Source: an uncultured Ruminococcus sp. | Lineage (GTDB): Bacteria > Bacillota > Clostridia > Oscillospirales > Ruminococcaceae | NCBI GenBank assembly: GCA_902464115.1 | Contig: CABQIF010000108.1 | Coordinates: forward strand, 1-7,441 | DNA: 7,441 bases | Direction: 5' to 3' | Shown: positions 1 through 5,597 of the stretch, piece after piece | Numbering within the stretch: the first letter of the stretch is position 1 | How the letters are laid out: each line of letters begins with the position of its first letter | Position numbers and translations under genes: made by a program | The notes under the pieces: generated by a model | The model's database searches: none | The model's input: only the letters and a program-made list of their open reading frames with translations | What the model was told of the DNA's origin: nothing

Positions 1-48
1 AAATATTGAAAGTGCAATATGATTTTTCTGCAAAATTCACAAAAAATT

Positions 49-84
49 TTGATATAGTTGTTTTTTTTTTTTGTATGCTAAAAT
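49..84 (+). promoter_or_regulatory. Tentative promoter of the zinc-ribbon gene, with T12 spacer
   Basis: A TTGATA at 49-54 could act as a -35 box. The -10 could be TATGCT at 74-79 (19-base spacing) or TAAAAT at 79-84 (too far, 24 bases). The space between is filled by an uninterrupted run of 12 T at 61-72. The region is so AT-rich that such matches arise easily by chance, so this is only the best candidate for driving the gene at 200. Confidence 0.25.
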
Positions 85-94
85 TTAATATATG

Positions 95-115
95 CAGGAG
101 AAGTCGCTTCTGCTG
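95..115 (+). repeat. Small leader hairpin upstream of the zinc-ribbon gene
   Basis: CAGGAGAAG (95-103) and CTTCTGCTG (107-115) can pair over a three-base loop with one internal G-G mismatch. The structure would lie in the 5' leader of the gene at 200. A second, looser dyad, TTTGTTG (134-140) and CAACAAA (162-168), follows it. No T tract follows either, so neither looks like a terminator; a role in the mRNA leader or as a binding site is unknown. Confidence 0.35.
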
Positions 116-199
116 TTGCTATATTTCCATTATTTTGTTGCGATATGCACGATAATGATAACAACAAAGCAAAGCTAATCAAAAAAGGAGAATATTAAA

Positions 200-586
200 A
201 TGAAAACTTGCCCAAATTGTGGAGAAATGAACGGTGAAGCAAACGATAAGTGCTACAAATGTGGTGCGGATTTGTCAGAAAGATATTGTACATATTGTGA
301 TAAGGTTTACTCATCCAAAACGCATACTTGCCCAGCCTGTGGAAGTCCAACGGTTGTTTATGACGCTTTTACAATGAAGAAGCAGACTTATAACAATAGC
401 AGTGATTACGTTGATACATGGATGTATGTACTTGCGGTTTTAATTCCGATTGTGGGACTGATTCTTGGATGTATCCAAATTGGAAAAAATAATAGTACAG
501 GCGGAAGAAATCTGATTATAGCATCCATCGTATCAAGTGTCGTGTGTACAATTATATGGTACATAGCAGTATATGGCAGTATGTAA
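200..586 (+). CDS. Small double zinc-ribbon membrane protein
   Basis: This 128-residue protein has no function I can name. Its N-terminal half carries two treble-clef-like zinc ribbons: Cys4-Cys7 with Cys18-Cys21, and Cys30-Cys33 with Cys44-Cys47. Each pair is CxxC, as in the zinc-ribbon domains common in Firmicute proteins. A polar linker (about 50-72) leads to two hydrophobic segments, about 74-95 and 104-126, so the C-terminal half should be a two-helix membrane anchor or hairpin with the ribbons probably on the cytoplasmic side (inferred). The ATG is preceded by AAGGAG at 185-190, nine bases away. The gene and its upstream flank are clearly more AT-rich than the genes to the right, which hints at separate acquisition. 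It ends 25 bases before the stop of the convergent ylbJ-like gene, with no convincing terminator in the gap. Coding status is secure; the role is unknown. Confidence 0.85.
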   Translation: MKTCPNCGEMNGEANDKCYKCGADLSERYCTYCDKVYSSKTHTCPACGSPTVVYDAFTMKKQTYNNSSDYVDTWMYVLAVLIPIVGLILGCIQIGKNNSTGGRNLIIASIVSSVVCTIIWYIAVYGSM

Positions 587-611
587 TTAAAACGATAAAG
601 AGAAGTAAAAA

Positions 612-1688
612 TTATCTTTTTCGGCACAACGCCCGTTGTTTTGCTGCTGCCTGTAACAAGAGCAATGTTGCTCCGACCAGAAACAGCGATGCAACGGGCG
701 TTGTGCGGCTATACTGCACCGCCGGAGCGGAAACGGAACAGATTTCCGGTGAAACAACGGCATTTGGGAACACCTGACAGCCAATCCAACAGAATCCGGC
801 AGCCAATCCTCCAGCCAACATCCGCAAGGACAGCATCCAGCACAGAGAAAGTCGTCCGCCCGTGATGGTGAAAATCTGTAAATGTACGCAAATACCGCCG
901 AATGCAAGCAGAGCTGCAAACAGTGCCAGTAATACGGGTGTGTTTGGAACAAGCTGTGTCAGAGCAGTAATCTCCAGCCCTGCGGACAACAAGCCCTCGG
1001 CGGTATTTTTCGGGAATCCCCATTGCAGCGGAATGGTAAGCAGGTCATACAGTCCGGAAGCCTGTGCAACGGTCATCAGACAGCGGAAAAATAAAATCAT
1101 CGCACACATTTGCAACAAAGCTGTACCAGATTGCGTGACAGTTTCCACAAGTGTTTTCGCCTGTAGGCGTTGGAGGGAAACGGTTGGCAAGTTGGGCAGC
1201 TTTAAAAATCGGCAGGCAATCACAAATAGACTGAAATTTGCAAGCAAAATTGACCCGAACAGCAGCCAACAGCCGGACGTTCCAGCCTGAGCGGAGAGCG
1301 TTCCGAAGAGAAAGGCAGGGCCGCTGCCAAAACAAATACCGGAGAGAATCGCCGCTTGTCTGGGGCGAAGTGTTCCGTTTTGCAGTTCGTTGTCCAGCAG
1401 TTTTGCACCGATGGGATAGCCGCCGATCTGACTGAGCAGAAAAATTGCAAGGCATACATCTGGAATCCGCAGCACATTCTGTGTAAAGCGGTGCAGTGGT
1501 TTCAGTAGTAACATATGGGCATTTGTGCGGATGAGCAGCTGTGCCAGAATCATCATCGCATACAGCGAGGGCAAAATGACTTGCAGACAGAGAAACACCC
1601 CCTCTGCAAGTGCCGTATGAATCGGAGCGGCATAGACCAGACAGCCAACAGTCAATAACAATAGAAGGATGCAAGTGCCAACGGTCAA
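612..1688 (-). CDS. ylbJ: YlbJ-like sporulation integral membrane protein
   Basis: The 358-residue product is almost entirely hydrophobic, with about eight or nine predicted membrane segments (for example 5-21, 31-53, 77-93, 140-160, 190-212, 247-270, 281-304, 332-348). It has the signature of the nucleoside-recognition (Gate) domain of the YlbJ family: SQIGGYPIGAK at 86-96 and CFGSGPAF at 119-126. YlbJ is a sporulation membrane protein of the mother cell in Bacillus; its transported substrate or partner is not established. The product is somewhat shorter than Bacillus YlbJ. The start is TTG at 1686-1688, chosen because AGAGGG lies six bases upstream. The gene diverges from yqfC across 145 bases, and its last 30 codons hold a perfect 15-bp inverted repeat. 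A related Gate-domain transporter is the main alternative, but the sporulation neighbours favour YlbJ. Confidence 0.8.
   Translation of the reverse strand: MTVGTCILLLLLTVGCLVYAAPIHTALAEGVFLCLQVILPSLYAMMILAQLLIRTNAHMLLLKPLHRFTQNVLRIPDVCLAIFLLSQIGGYPIGAKLLDNELQNGTLRPRQAAILSGICFGSGPAFLFGTLSAQAGTSGCWLLFGSILLANFSLFVIACRFLKLPNLPTVSLQRLQAKTLVETVTQSGTALLQMCAMILFFRCLMTVAQASGLYDLLTIPLQWGFPKNTAEGLLSAGLEITALTQLVPNTPVLLALFAALLAFGGICVHLQIFTITGGRLSLCWMLSLRMLAGGLAAGFCWIGCQVFPNAVVSPEICSVSAPAVQYSRTTPVASLFLVGATLLLLQAAAKQRALCRKR
624..706. repeat. 15-bp perfect inverted repeat at the 3' end of ylbJ
   Basis: GCACAACGCCCGTTG at 624-638 is exactly complementary to CAACGGGCGTTGTGC at 692-706. The 53-base loop contains a second palindrome, GAGCAA at 659-664 with TTGCTC at 667-672. 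Both arms lie inside the coding region of the ylbJ-like gene, close to its stop. On the - strand the outer stem is followed by a run of A and then, about ten bases on, TTTTT, so it is not a textbook terminator. It could be a 3'-end stability structure or a composite terminator for ylbJ. Confidence 0.7.
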
Positions 1689-1744
1689 AAAAATCCCTCT
1701 TTTCTGTGAAATGGAGTGGGGCTTGATGGTACAGGTTCTATGTT

Positions 1745-1773
1745 ATCATAGCGATTTCCCGTGAAAAATATGC
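1745..1773 (-). promoter_or_regulatory. Possible sigma-E-like promoter for ylbJ
   Basis: On the - strand GCATATT (1773-1767) matches the sigma-E -35 pattern completely. After 14 bases comes GCTATGAT (1752-1745), which matches the sigma-E -10 consensus at only about half its positions. ylbJ is a sigma-E gene in Bacillus, which is why I looked for this class. No good vegetative promoter is visible in the gap. A short palindrome, CTATG-4-CATAG at 1738-1751, overlaps the -10. Confidence 0.3.
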
Positions 1774-1786
1774 CAAATGGTTCAAG

Positions 1787-1815
1787 TACTTTTTTCTTTC
1801 CGCATCGCATATAGT
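1787..1815 (+). promoter_or_regulatory. Possible sigma-E-like promoter for yqfC-yqfD
   Basis: TACTTTT (1787-1793), a 14-base spacer and CATATAGT (1808-1815) match the sigma-E consensus at about five of seven and six of eight positions. The start of transcription would then fall near 1822, leaving a very short leader that begins at or just inside the ribosome-binding site GAGGTGAT (1821-1828). That tight fit is a reason for caution. TATAGT could be read as a vegetative -10, but no -35 sits at the right distance. Confidence 0.3.
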
Positions 1816-1833
1816 GCAGTGAGGTGATGGCGG

Positions 1834-2100
1834 TTGTTGGAACGCTGGACAGAATGGGGACGAAAATGGCTCAACATACAGCCCATGCTGCATATCGCCG
1901 GCAATCAGGAACTTCGGATTGAGAATTGTCGGCACATTTTAGAATATAATGATATTCGGATTGTCATTCAGACGCAGGATTTACAAATTTCCGTCTGGGG
2001 CAAGTCGTTGCAGGTGGATACTTACGCAACTGATGGCGTTTTGATTCACGGAACGCTGCAAAGCATTGAATTGGAACAGAGGGGAGGACGCTGCAAATGA
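1834..2100 (+). CDS. yqfC: Sporulation protein YqfC (YabP/YqfC family)
   Basis: The 88-residue product has the size and pattern of the YabP/YqfC family. A basic N-terminal segment is followed by a beta-rich domain in which short strands alternate with turns (ELRIENCRHILEYND at about 26-40, then IVIQTQDLQISVWGK at about 44-58). YqfC is made in the mother cell during sporulation in Bacillus and is encoded next to YqfD; its biochemical role is not known. An in-frame stop at 1825-1827 means the protein must begin at TTG 1834 or TTG 1837; GAGGTGAT at 1821-1828 sits five or eight bases upstream. The stop codon overlaps the ATG of yqfD (ATGA, 2097-2100), so the two are translationally coupled. Family assignment is by recall of pattern and gene order, not by search. 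Confidence 0.8.
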   Translation: MLERWTEWGRKWLNIQPMLHIAGNQELRIENCRHILEYNDIRIVIQTQDLQISVWGKSLQVDTYATDGVLIHGTLQSIELEQRGGRCK

Positions 2101-3299
2101 AACGCCAAGCCGCAGAAAAACGGGGACTGTGGGGGCAGGTGTTCGGCGTTGTCCGAATTGCTGCACAGGGGAAAAAGGGAACGGCATTTTTTGATGCTCT
2201 GCGTGCACAGCATATTCGCTGTTTTGGGCAGCAGATAGAAAAAGATACCGTGCAAGGCGTGATATATGCCAAAGACTGCAAGAAAATGCGGAAGCTGGCG
2301 GAACAATATGGAATGGTTGTGACAGAAACACCCTGCAAAACGCTGCAATTTTTCCTCTGGCGGCATCGGCTGCGGTTTGGAATCCCCATTGGAATGATAC
2401 TGGCAAGCTGCTTTTTGATTTATTGTTGCAATGTCGTGATGCTGATTGAAGTGCAGGGCAATAGCAGCATTTCCGATGAAAAGATTTGTGCGGTGCTGGA
2501 GGAATGCGGCGTAAAAAGGGGTTCGTTTATGGGAACAGTGCCATTTCGCCGCTGTGAACATCAGCTGCGGGCAGCAATTCCGGAACTGTGTCGGGTTGCT
2601 ATGCGGCATACCGGAAATCGATTGGTAGTAGAAGTGACAGAAACGCCGGAAGAAGTTGCACCGCTGGAAAAACGAGTACCTTGTAACATCGTGGCTGCCT
2701 ATGATGCAGAAATCACGAGCGTTACAGTGCGGAGCGGACAACTTCTTTGTGCAGTAAAAGAACCCGTGCAAAAGGGAACGTTGCTGGTCAGTGGCGTGCA
2801 GATAGATGAAGAGGGAAACATTCGCTTGCACCATGCGATGGCGGATATTGAGGGCATTTATCAAATCGAAGAAACTTTTTCCTGTGCGTATGAACAGACG
2901 ATTCGCACCAGTTCCGGACGGGAGCAGACAAAGACCAGTCTGGATTTTTTCACGTTGGAACTGCCGCTTTCCAAGTCGCAGAAGCCCTATGCTTACGGGC
3001 AGACGTTTGTAGAGCGGACACCGCTGACGATGTTTGGAAAAACATTGCCAATTGCGATTTGTCAGGAAACCAACCGGGAATATACAGAGACGATCTTGCA
3101 ATTTACACCAGAAGAAGCAAAACAGGACTTGGAACAGCAGATTCAGCGATACGAGCGAAATTTTTTGACGGATGTAGAGATTTTAGAAAAACAGGTGACG
3201 GATACAAAAAAAGAAACGGCACTATGCAGCACCGTTTCTTATACAATCAAGGGAGAAATTGGTATTTCTAAAGAAATTTTTGCAAAGGCGGAACATTAA
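2097..3299 (+). CDS. yqfD: Sporulation protein YqfD
   Basis: At 400 residues this is close to the usual length of YqfD, a single-pass membrane protein made in the mother cell and needed for normal spore development in Bacillus. The N-terminal 90 residues form a soluble domain with the pattern seen in the family. One hydrophobic segment lies at about 94-117 (starting FGIPIGMI), and the remaining 280 residues should be outside the membrane. The family's C-terminal part is recognisable from the LVSGVQIDEEGNIRLHHA stretch (about 229-246). The ATG overlaps the yqfC stop, with GGGGAGG at 2081-2087 as ribosome-binding site. In Bacillus and many Clostridia a phoH-like gene follows; here the next gene is a convergent cellulase, so the usual operon is cut short. 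The last 90 coding bases contain, on the other strand, the terminator of that cellulase. Confidence 0.88.
   Translation: MKRQAAEKRGLWGQVFGVVRIAAQGKKGTAFFDALRAQHIRCFGQQIEKDTVQGVIYAKDCKKMRKLAEQYGMVVTETPCKTLQFFLWRHRLRFGIPIGMILASCFLIYCCNVVMLIEVQGNSSISDEKICAVLEECGVKRGSFMGTVPFRRCEHQLRAAIPELCRVAMRHTGNRLVVEVTETPEEVAPLEKRVPCNIVAAYDAEITSVTVRSGQLLCAVKEPVQKGTLLVSGVQIDEEGNIRLHHAMADIEGIYQIEETFSCAYEQTIRTSSGREQTKTSLDFFTLELPLSKSQKPYAYGQTFVERTPLTMFGKTLPIAICQETNREYTETILQFTPEEAKQDLEQQIQRYERNFLTDVEILEKQVTDTKKETALCSTVSYTIKGEIGISKEIFAKAEH
3206..3240 (-). terminator. Intrinsic terminator of the cellulase, inside yqfD
   Basis: AAGAAACGG (3211-3219) and CCGTTTCTT (3232-3240) pair perfectly across 12 bases. Read on the - strand, the stem runs straight into a T-rich tail (3212-3206), giving a textbook Rho-independent terminator. 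It lies 81 bases past the cellulase stop and inside the coding sequence of the convergent yqfD. On the + strand no T run follows, so it should not stop yqfCD transcripts. Confidence 0.8.
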
Positions 3300-3320
3300 A
3301 GCATGAACCAATTAAAATTG

Positions 3321-4937
3321 TTAAACATCCTGTTTCAGCAAGAACCGATTCAAGGAAATCAAGTCGGTTAAATCGACCGTGTTGTTTTCGTTCCAGTCTG
3401 CATTTTCTGTGACAAGAATCGTTTTTGGTTCTAACAGATACCGCCGAATCAGCATGGAGTCTAAAATATTGGTCATTTCATCTCCGTTTGCATCGCCCTT
3501 GATGGGGGATTCTGTTGGTGTTGTGGGGTCTGTTGGGTTGGTAGAACCGCCATAATAGTCGCCCAGAGAAATGCCGTTTGCTCCTAAAGCAGTCTGATGG
3601 TCTAAGCTGATGAATTTTCCGCTATCTGTCTGCCAGAGAGCAGGCTCTACCAGAGCATATTTATCTTCATCCCATTTTCCGAAGTTATCATAGACCAGTC
3701 CGCCAGTGTCGCCAGAATTTTCGTTGAAGCACCAGAATGTGTGGTGAATATGGTTTTCAATCATCAAATCCCGCAGTGCGAGCATCCATTTTTTGTTAGA
3801 GCCGTCCGGGTCATGCTGGGAGTCGATAAAGCCGCCCCATTCGCCCATCAACAGCGGTGCAACTTTTTCATCTAACAGGTAAAACCAGTTGTCATACCAG
3901 CAGTCTTGCAGTAAAGTTTCTTTTGTGAAGCCCTCATAGAACCATTTCTGTTGGTAAACCAATGGACCATAGTCGTGCGGAGAATAAACCAATTGGCTTT
4001 GATATTCGCCCAAGTCAATGGGATTTTTCTTTGCTCCTCGGAAATTTCCGCCCCACCAAGTGCCATAATAATATTCCGTGTTGGTTGTCCAGTCGATAGC
4101 CGGAGCTGTCCAGTCGTATCCCTCTTTCGGATAGACTTCGACCCCTTCTACCATAACCAGCAAGTTCGGATTTTCTTTCAGAACGTGTGCGGCAGCCTGT
4201 TCCGCTGCATATTTCCAGTTGTTCGAGTCGGTGGTGTCGTCCCACTTTGCCATTTTATCAGGAACATCCGCTTTTCCATGCGGTTCGTTTTTCAGGTCGA
4301 TGGCTAAAATCGTATCATCATCTTTGTAATAGTCTGCAAACCAGGAGAGTGCCTCGAACCAGTCCTCGGTGCTGAATTTATCGGTATACCAGAGATTGAC
4401 TTGATGTCCGGCGGAGGCAGTTTCTGCACTGTGAATATCGATCATAATTTTAATGCCCAGCTCTCGACACCAAGCAATTGCCTGATTCCAGATATCGAAG
4501 CTATATTTTACCGTTCCGCCAACAACCCCCTCTTTGGTCAGTTCTGGGTTTGTCCATTCGTTGACCTTTGGCGTTGCTGGGTCAGGGTCGCCGTTTTTCC
4601 ATTGCAGCAGCAGTTCCGTAGAAACTGGAATCCGCAGCAGGTTAAAGCCGTGGTCGGCGATTTGGGTCAACATATCATGCATATTTTGCGACCACACACC
4701 ATCAAATACCTGACTGCCGACATTATAGCCGAACCAGTTGCAGCCTGTCAGCCAGACTGGATTCCCGTTCCGGTCAACGATTTCCGCATTGTCATTGACG
4801 TGCAGCCAGTCATCGTGCCAAGCATCTGGCTCTGCGGCAGCCGATACCGCCGGAGCGATGGCAGAACCTGTTCCCAGCAGCAAGGCGGAAACCGTAAAGA
4901 TGGAGCATAATTTTTGTAGAAATGTCCGTTTTTTCAT
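3321..4937 (-). CDS. Secreted dockerin-bearing GH5 endoglucanase
   Basis: A 538-residue cellulosome enzyme that should hydrolyse internal beta-1,4-glucan bonds of cellulose. An export signal covers about residues 1-34 (MKKR, hydrophobic core, small-residue site near AVSAAA). The GH5 catalytic domain spans about 40-460. Visible active-site residues are Arg102 in LRIP, His169 in DIHS, the acid/base Glu218 in KNEP, His321-Tyr323 in SPHDYGP and the nucleophile Glu366 in GEWGG. The WWGGN (294-298) and NSGDTGG (407-413) stretches resemble GH5 subfamily 1 enzymes such as Acidothermus E1. A Pro/Thr linker (about 465-478) leads to a type I dockerin (479-538) with two calcium loops, Asp482-Asn484-Asp486-Asp493 and Asp514-Asn516-Asn518-Asp525. 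The enzyme should therefore be displayed through a scaffoldin cohesin encoded elsewhere. The ATG is preceded by AAAGGGG (4951-4945) at seven bases, and all catalytic residues are intact. Confidence 0.95.
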   Translation of the reverse strand: MKKRTFLQKLCSIFTVSALLLGTGSAIAPAVSAAAEPDAWHDDWLHVNDNAEIVDRNGNPVWLTGCNWFGYNVGSQVFDGVWSQNMHDMLTQIADHGFNLLRIPVSTELLLQWKNGDPDPATPKVNEWTNPELTKEGVVGGTVKYSFDIWNQAIAWCRELGIKIMIDIHSAETASAGHQVNLWYTDKFSTEDWFEALSWFADYYKDDDTILAIDLKNEPHGKADVPDKMAKWDDTTDSNNWKYAAEQAAAHVLKENPNLLVMVEGVEVYPKEGYDWTAPAIDWTTNTEYYYGTWWGGNFRGAKKNPIDLGEYQSQLVYSPHDYGPLVYQQKWFYEGFTKETLLQDCWYDNWFYLLDEKVAPLLMGEWGGFIDSQHDPDGSNKKWMLALRDLMIENHIHHTFWCFNENSGDTGGLVYDNFGKWDEDKYALVEPALWQTDSGKFISLDHQTALGANGISLGDYYGGSTNPTDPTTPTESPIKGDANGDEMTNILDSMLIRRYLLEPKTILVTENADWNENNTVDLTDLISLNRFLLKQDV

Positions 4938-4976
4938 GAGAAAACCCCTTTCTTTTTTTGCGAATCCACTAATTTT

Positions 4977-5005
4977 ATCTTATCATGTTTTCTTTTTTCT
5001 GTCAA
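4977..5005 (-). promoter_or_regulatory. Vegetative promoter of the cellulase gene
   Basis: On the - strand TTGACA (5005-5000) is separated by exactly 17 bases from TAAGAT (4982-4977), one mismatch from the full sigma-A consensus. Transcription would begin near 4970, giving a leader of about 33 bases before the ATG at 4937, including the AAAGGGG ribosome-binding site. The strength of the match suggests substantial expression in growing cells. Confidence 0.8.
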
Positions 5006-5042
5006 GAATTTTTTGTGCCGGACATCATTTTGTCACGATAAA

Positions 5043-5074
5043 TAAGAATTATTCTCAAATGAAAATAATTCTTG
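5043..5074. promoter_or_regulatory. Tandem Fur/PerR-like dyads in the divergent promoter region
   Basis: TAAGAATTATTCTCA (5043-5057) is a 7-1-7 dyad; its complement agrees with the Fur consensus TGATAAT-N-ATTATCA at 11 of 14 positions. A second copy in the complementary orientation, TGAAAATAATTCTTG (5060-5074), follows at a 17-base centre-to-centre distance. The pair also forms a 10-bp perfect inverted repeat, 5044-5053 with 5064-5073. It sits eight bases upstream of the -35 of the gene at 5162 and about 38 bases upstream of the cellulase -35, so it could act on either. Which regulator binds, if any, is inference. Confidence 0.4.
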
Positions 5075-5081
5075 ATAACGC

Positions 5082-5110
5082 TTGCAAAATTGCCGGAGAT
5101 GGTTTATAAT
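5082..5110 (+). promoter_or_regulatory. Vegetative promoter of the NrdD-tail-like gene
   Basis: TTGCAA (5082-5087), a 17-base spacer and a perfect TATAAT (5105-5110) make a near-consensus sigma-A promoter. Transcription should start near 5117. This places the in-frame ATG at 5072 outside the transcript and supports ATG 5162 as the real start. Confidence 0.8.
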
Positions 5111-5161
5111 AGAATCAGAAACCATTCATTTTTATCTGGTCGATTTTGGAGGTATGGAACA

Positions 5162-5440
5162 ATGACAGTATATGATTCGATTCCTGTAACCGTTACGGGC
5201 GGAACGCTCTCCGATGCAGAGATTGCCGCATATGTGAAGCACAGCAAGAAAACCTATCCGAACCGGAAGATTGAACAGCTTTCCATTCAGGTGGATGGGG
5301 ATTTTGTAGACCTGCGATGTCAGTTTGCACCGGAGAATTTTGAACGGATTCGCCGGATTACAGGCTATCTGGTGGGAACACTCGACCGCTTCAACGATGC
5401 AAAGCGGGCAGAAGTGCAAGACAGAGTCAAGCATTTATAA
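5162..5440 (+). CDS. Small NrdD C-terminal (glycyl-radical-like) protein
   Basis: This 92-residue protein resembles the short clostridial proteins annotated as anaerobic ribonucleoside-triphosphate reductase. Its last 27 residues follow the C-terminal end of class III reductases such as E. coli NrdD: RRITGYL (64-70), RFNDAKRAEVQ (76-86), RVKHL (88-92). Gly68 falls where NrdD carries the radical glycine of its CGYLG motif. The first 60 residues (GGTLSDAEIAAYVKHSKK, then a short beta-rich stretch with VDGDFVDL at 44-51) do not correspond to NrdD that I recognise. There is a single cysteine, Cys53, so neither the active-site cysteines nor the zinc site of NrdD is present, and it cannot be a reductase alone. 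The start is ATG 5162, nine bases after GGAGG (5148-5152); an upstream ATG at 5072 precedes the promoter. Whether it carries a radical, repairs NrdD or does something else is unknown. Confidence 0.7.
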   Translation: MTVYDSIPVTVTGGTLSDAEIAAYVKHSKKTYPNRKIEQLSIQVDGDFVDLRCQFAPENFERIRRITGYLVGTLDRFNDAKRAEVQDRVKHL

Positions 5441-5486
5441 GCAGAAAAGTCCCAATTTCATGTAAAAATACCGCTGAAAATTTCCT

Positions 5487-5516
5487 GTGATAGAATGCCA
5501 TTGTGGTGAGATACTA
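5487..5516 (+). promoter_or_regulatory. Possible sigma-G promoter of the spore protein gene
   Basis: GTGATA (5487-5492), a 17-base spacer and GATACTA (5510-5516) resemble forespore sigma-G promoters: the ATA of the -35 and six of seven -10 positions agree. Alpha/beta SASP genes are classical sigma-G targets, so the class fits the gene at 5598. The leader would be about 75 bases long. Confidence 0.45.
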
Positions 5517-5544
5517 CTATTGCGACGAAAACGCCGCACACAAA

Positions 5545-5563
5545 CCGGCAGAAACCCTGCTGG
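5545..5563 (+). repeat. Leader hairpin upstream of the spore protein gene
   Basis: CCGGCAG (5545-5551) pairs with CTGCTGG (5557-5563) over a five-base loop, with one G-T wobble. It lies between the putative sigma-G promoter and the ribosome-binding site and could stabilise a long-lived spore transcript; there is no T tract, so it is not a terminator. Confidence 0.4.
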
Positions 5564-5597
5564 AACAACATTCTAAAATGAGAAAGGTGTTTTTAAT

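Noticed and set aside
31..72. CAAAATT/AATTTTG hairpin before the T12 tract as the terminator of a gene to the left
   Set aside because: Nine bases separate the stem from the T run and the stem is almost all A/T; the left gene is not visible.
151..162. Two GATAAT-like hexamers resembling part of a Fur box upstream of the zinc-ribbon gene
   Set aside because: Only a half site in very AT-rich DNA with no inverted partner.
594..621. GATAA/TTATC stem followed by TTTTT after the zinc-ribbon gene, as a terminator
   Set aside because: The stem is only five A/T-rich pairs with a long loop, too weak to call.
862..1674. Long open frames overlapping ylbJ on both strands
   Set aside because: They conflict with the membrane-protein frame that carries family motifs and have no plausible ribosome-binding sites or domains.
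2046..3101. Open frame of 351 codons on the - strand opposite yqfD
   Set aside because: It is a shadow of the well-supported yqfD frame, has no family resemblance and is rich in residues typical of antisense frames (His, Cys, Arg, Phe).
4401..4910. Open frame of 169 codons on the + strand opposite the cellulase
   Set aside because: It is an antisense shadow of the GH5 domain, whose catalytic residues are all in the - strand frame.
5072..5161. Longer version of the gene at 5162 starting at ATG 5072
   Set aside because: The near-perfect promoter at 5082-5110 would start transcription after this ATG, there is no ribosome-binding site for it, and GGAGG fits ATG 5162.
5520..5576. An 18-codon basic leader peptide (TTG start) before the spore protein gene
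   Set aside because: It has no ribosome-binding site and would begin at or before the predicted transcription start; its basic composition is likely chance.
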